Shown here one piece after another: positions 52,187 through 53,838 of a DNA stretch of 53,838 bases. Every line of letters begins with the position of its first letter. The first letter of the stretch is position 1. Where the stretch lies: the NCBI GenBank assembly GCA_013361935.1, contig JABFXC010000039.1, forward strand, positions 1 through 53,838, read 5' to 3'. The notes beneath the pieces are model-generated. The model had not been told where the DNA came from. It searched no databases and saw only the letters and a list, made by a program, of their open reading frames with translations. The DNA comes from Gemmatimonadaceae bacterium. GTDB taxonomy: Bacteria > Gemmatimonadota > Gemmatimonadetes > Gemmatimonadales > Gemmatimonadaceae. A program made the translations under genes and the position numbers.

Positions 52187-52287
52187 GGGACAGGGGTCAG
52201 GGGTCAGGGGTCAGGCGTCAGGCGTCAGGCGTCAGGAACGGCGGCAACCGCGGTTCCTTGCACCTGGCCCCTGACCCCCGCCGTTCC
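52187..52287. repeat. Heptamer-built hairpin (GGGTCAG)n, copy 2
   Basis: Seven back-to-back heptamers start at 52187: GGGACAG, three GGGTCAG, three GCGTCAG, ending at 52235. GGAACGGCGG follows, and the inverse arm CCTGGCCCCTGACCCCCGCCGTTCC lies at 52263-52287. It fills the gap between the convergent lipoprotein and dacB genes, the arm touching the dacB stop codon. Likely a two-way terminator. Confidence 0.75.
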
Positions 52288-53838
52288 TACTCCCGGACGA
52301 AGTTCGCCAGCGTCGCCCCGACCTGGTCGATCGTGCTCTTCGCGCGCCAGCGATCGTTCCCGTTGTAGATGAACGAGAAGGCGAGCACCTCGCCGTCGAG
52401 CGCGGTGACGTAGCCGGCGAGGGAGATCACGGTGTTCGTCGTCCCCGTCTTCGCGTGCAGGTTTCCCTGTGCCGGGGTCGCGCGCATGCGGTGACGCAGC
52501 AGCTCGCTCTCGCCGGCCACCGGGAGCGACGCGTGGAAGGTCGGACCCCAGGGCGCGTTGTGCGCGTAGCCGAGCAGGGCGACCATCGCGCGGGGCGACA
52601 CGCGGTCGAGCACGGAGAGCCCGCTCCCGTCGGCGGCGTACACCTCGCTCGAGTCCACGCCGAGCTTGTTCTGGACGAAGCTGCGCAGCAGCGCGTTCCC
52701 GCTCTCCGCCGAGCCGTTCCCGGTCGCCGCGTGAGCGGCGTCGCGGAAGAGCAGCTCGGCGTAGTGGTTCACGCTCTCGCGGTTCATCACCGCGATGAGG
52801 CGGGCGAGCGGGGGCGAGGGATAGCCCGTGATCCGCGCGGCGTTCTGCGGTGTCGTTCCGAGGCGCACCGCGCCGTCGACCCTGATCCCCTGCGCGACGA
52901 GCGCGTCGCGGAGCGCGCCCGCGCAGAAGAGCGCGGGCTCGTCGACGACGAGCTCGTAGCGACGCGGCCCGGAGCGCGACCCGATCCATCCGCGCGCGCT
53001 GACCTGTCCTTCCGCCGTGCGCCGGATCGAGAGCGAGGCGCCGCGCGAGCCCTTCACCGTGCGCACCGAGCTGCTGAGCGCGATGCCGCTCGAGGAGGGC
53101 TCGAAGCGCACCGTCGCCGCGTTGCCGCTCGCGTCGGGCTCGACGACCACCCACACGGTGTTCTCGTTCAGCGACAGCGCCGAGACAGGTGCGGCGTAGC
53201 TGAGCCCCAGATAGCGCGACTGCCATCCCTCGGGGATCTTCCGCGCCTCGAAGGCGCTCGCGTCGGCGACGATGTCGCCGCGGACATGCTTCACGCCAGC
53301 ACCGGCGATGAATCGCGCCAGCATCTCGACTGGCGCGTCCGGATCGCCGCGCAGGAAGCGGTTCGAGAATCCGGGGTCGCCGCCGCCGCGGACGTAGAGG
53401 TTGCCGCCGAGCGTCCCGTCGGTGGCCATCGGCCCGTCGCGGAAGATGTCGGTGGTGAACTGGTGATCGGGGCCGAAGCGCTCGAGGGAGAGCGCCGACG
53501 TCATCAGCTTCATCGTCGACGCGGGCTGCATGCGGTCGTCGGCATTGCGCGAGAAGAGCGTGTCGCCGCGCGTCAGCGAGACGATGAGCACCCCCCACTT
53601 CCCGCTGCGCGCCCCGTCGCCGAACATCACCCCGACGTCGCTCGCCAGCGCGGTCGCGCTGCGCGGCGCGCTGTAGCGCGGGATCGCCGGCTCGGCGACG
53701 CGGCGCGCCGAGCGGCGGCCGCGAACGGTGCGCCGGCGTGAAGCCGGAGACTTCGCGCCGCGCTTCGCCGCGCCGACGGCGGGGGTGCCAGGATCGCCCT
53801 TCGCGTCTCCCTGCGCGCTGGCCTGCGTGGGGGCGGAG
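52287..53838 (-). CDS. dacB: D-alanyl-D-alanine carboxypeptidase/endopeptidase (PBP4 type), 5' end missing
   Basis: The frame stays open to the right edge, so the N-terminus is outside and an ATG at 53630 is only internal. Class C penicillin-binding protein motifs are all present: STMK of PASTMKLM (Ser nucleophile), SVN of ESVNHYAE, and KTG of HAKTGTTN. The large insert domain between motif 1 and 2 (SNRFLRGD, IVADASAFEARKIPEGWQ) is typical of PBP4. It cleaves D-Ala-D-Ala or cross-bridges in the periplasm. Before the domain, about 55 visible residues form a Lys/Arg/Ala/Pro-rich, probably disordered stretch (SPASRRRTVRGRRSARR), unusual for DacB and perhaps a cell-wall-binding tail. Confidence 0.9.
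   Translation of the reverse strand, partial: SAPTQASAQGDAKGDPGTPAVGAAKRGAKSPASRRRTVRGRRSARRVAEPAIPRYSAPRSATALASDVGVMFGDGARSGKWGVLIVSLTRGDTLFSRNADDRMQPASTMKLMTSALSLERFGPDHQFTTDIFRDGPMATDGTLGGNLYVRGGGDPGFSNRFLRGDPDAPVEMLARFIAGAGVKHVRGDIVADASAFEARKIPEGWQSRYLGLSYAAPVSALSLNENTVWVVVEPDASGNAATVRFEPSSSGIALSSSVRTVKGSRGASLSIRRTAEGQVSARGWIGSRSGPRRYELVVDEPALFCAGALRDALVAQGIRVDGAVRLGTTPQNAARITGYPSPPLARLIAVMNRESVNHYAELLFRDAAHAATGNGSAESGNALLRSFVQNKLGVDSSEVYAADGSGLSVLDRVSPRAMVALLGYAHNAPWGPTFHASLPVAGESELLRHRMRATPAQGNLHAKTGTTNTVISLAGYVTALDGEVLAFSFIYNGNDRWRAKSTIDQVGATLANFVRE

Noticed and set aside
52187..52235. CRISPR-like short repeats
   Set aside because: The heptamers are contiguous with no spacers, and no cas genes are near.

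Overview
The window is 53.8 kb of very GC-rich (roughly 70%), densely coded bacterial chromosome. I see no rRNA, tRNA, CRISPR array, integrase, transposase or phage gene. Many genes start with GTG and few have a clear Shine-Dalgarno. The gene repertoire and the many exported proteins of unknown family fit a Gemmatimonadota chromosome best. That is an inference from style and content, not from a marker gene.

Layout. 1-5.8 kb: the 5' end of a 2-oxoacid dehydrogenase E2 gene, a quinone-oxidoreductase-like enzyme, a hotdog thioesterase, a zinc-ribbon protein, two paralogous exported proteins (the second apparently frameshifted) and an MscS-like membrane protein. 6.2-9.1 kb: gyrA with a recognisable promoter, then a strong hairpin shared with a convergent DUF3072 gene. 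9.2-16.0 kb: amidohydrolase, GH2 glycosidase, a possible 30-residue ORF, an exported coiled-coil protein, a phosphodiester-glycosidase-like protein and a GHL15-like protein. 16.1-34.0 kb: a large exopolysaccharide locus. Its first seven genes overlap by 4 nt each (deacetylase, FemAB, GT4, O-antigen ligase, deacetylase, ATP-grasp, GT4). They are followed by a beta-helix lipoprotein and Wzx on the minus strand, a GT4/GT2 pair, then sugar phosphotransferase, Wza-like exporter and a Wzc-like kinase. The deacetylase and FemAB are the types found in XrtA/PEP-CTERM loci, but no exosortase lies in the window. 34.2-39.2 kb: signalling block with a membrane diguanylate cyclase, threonine dehydratase, receiver-GAF-GGDEF protein and Ser/Thr kinase. 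39.5-44.5 kb: exported PQQ-type sugar dehydrogenase, SPOR-domain lipoprotein, M1 metallopeptidase and a TPR/retropepsin-like protein. 44.7-49.5 kb: a minus-strand, 4-nt-overlapping serine operon: serA, FAD-linked 2-hydroxyacid dehydrogenase, serB-like phosphatase, class V aminotransferase. 49.8-53.8 kb: CoA-binding protein, saccharopine-dehydrogenase-like enzyme, small lipoprotein and a PBP4-type D-Ala-D-Ala carboxypeptidase running off the right edge.

Two non-genic signals stand out. First, the octamer GCCTAACG/CGTTAGGC occurs 18 times exactly (about 2 expected by base composition). It imposes rare codons (Leu TTA, Pro CCT) inside genes and contains the TAG stop of several others. Second, most of the longer intergenic gaps are filled by palindromes built from short words (GGGAGTAC, GGGTCAG, GTGACTCGTG and others), each gap using its own word. 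One hairpin type (CAGGGAGCCGTGGAG...) occurs twice, 38 kb apart.
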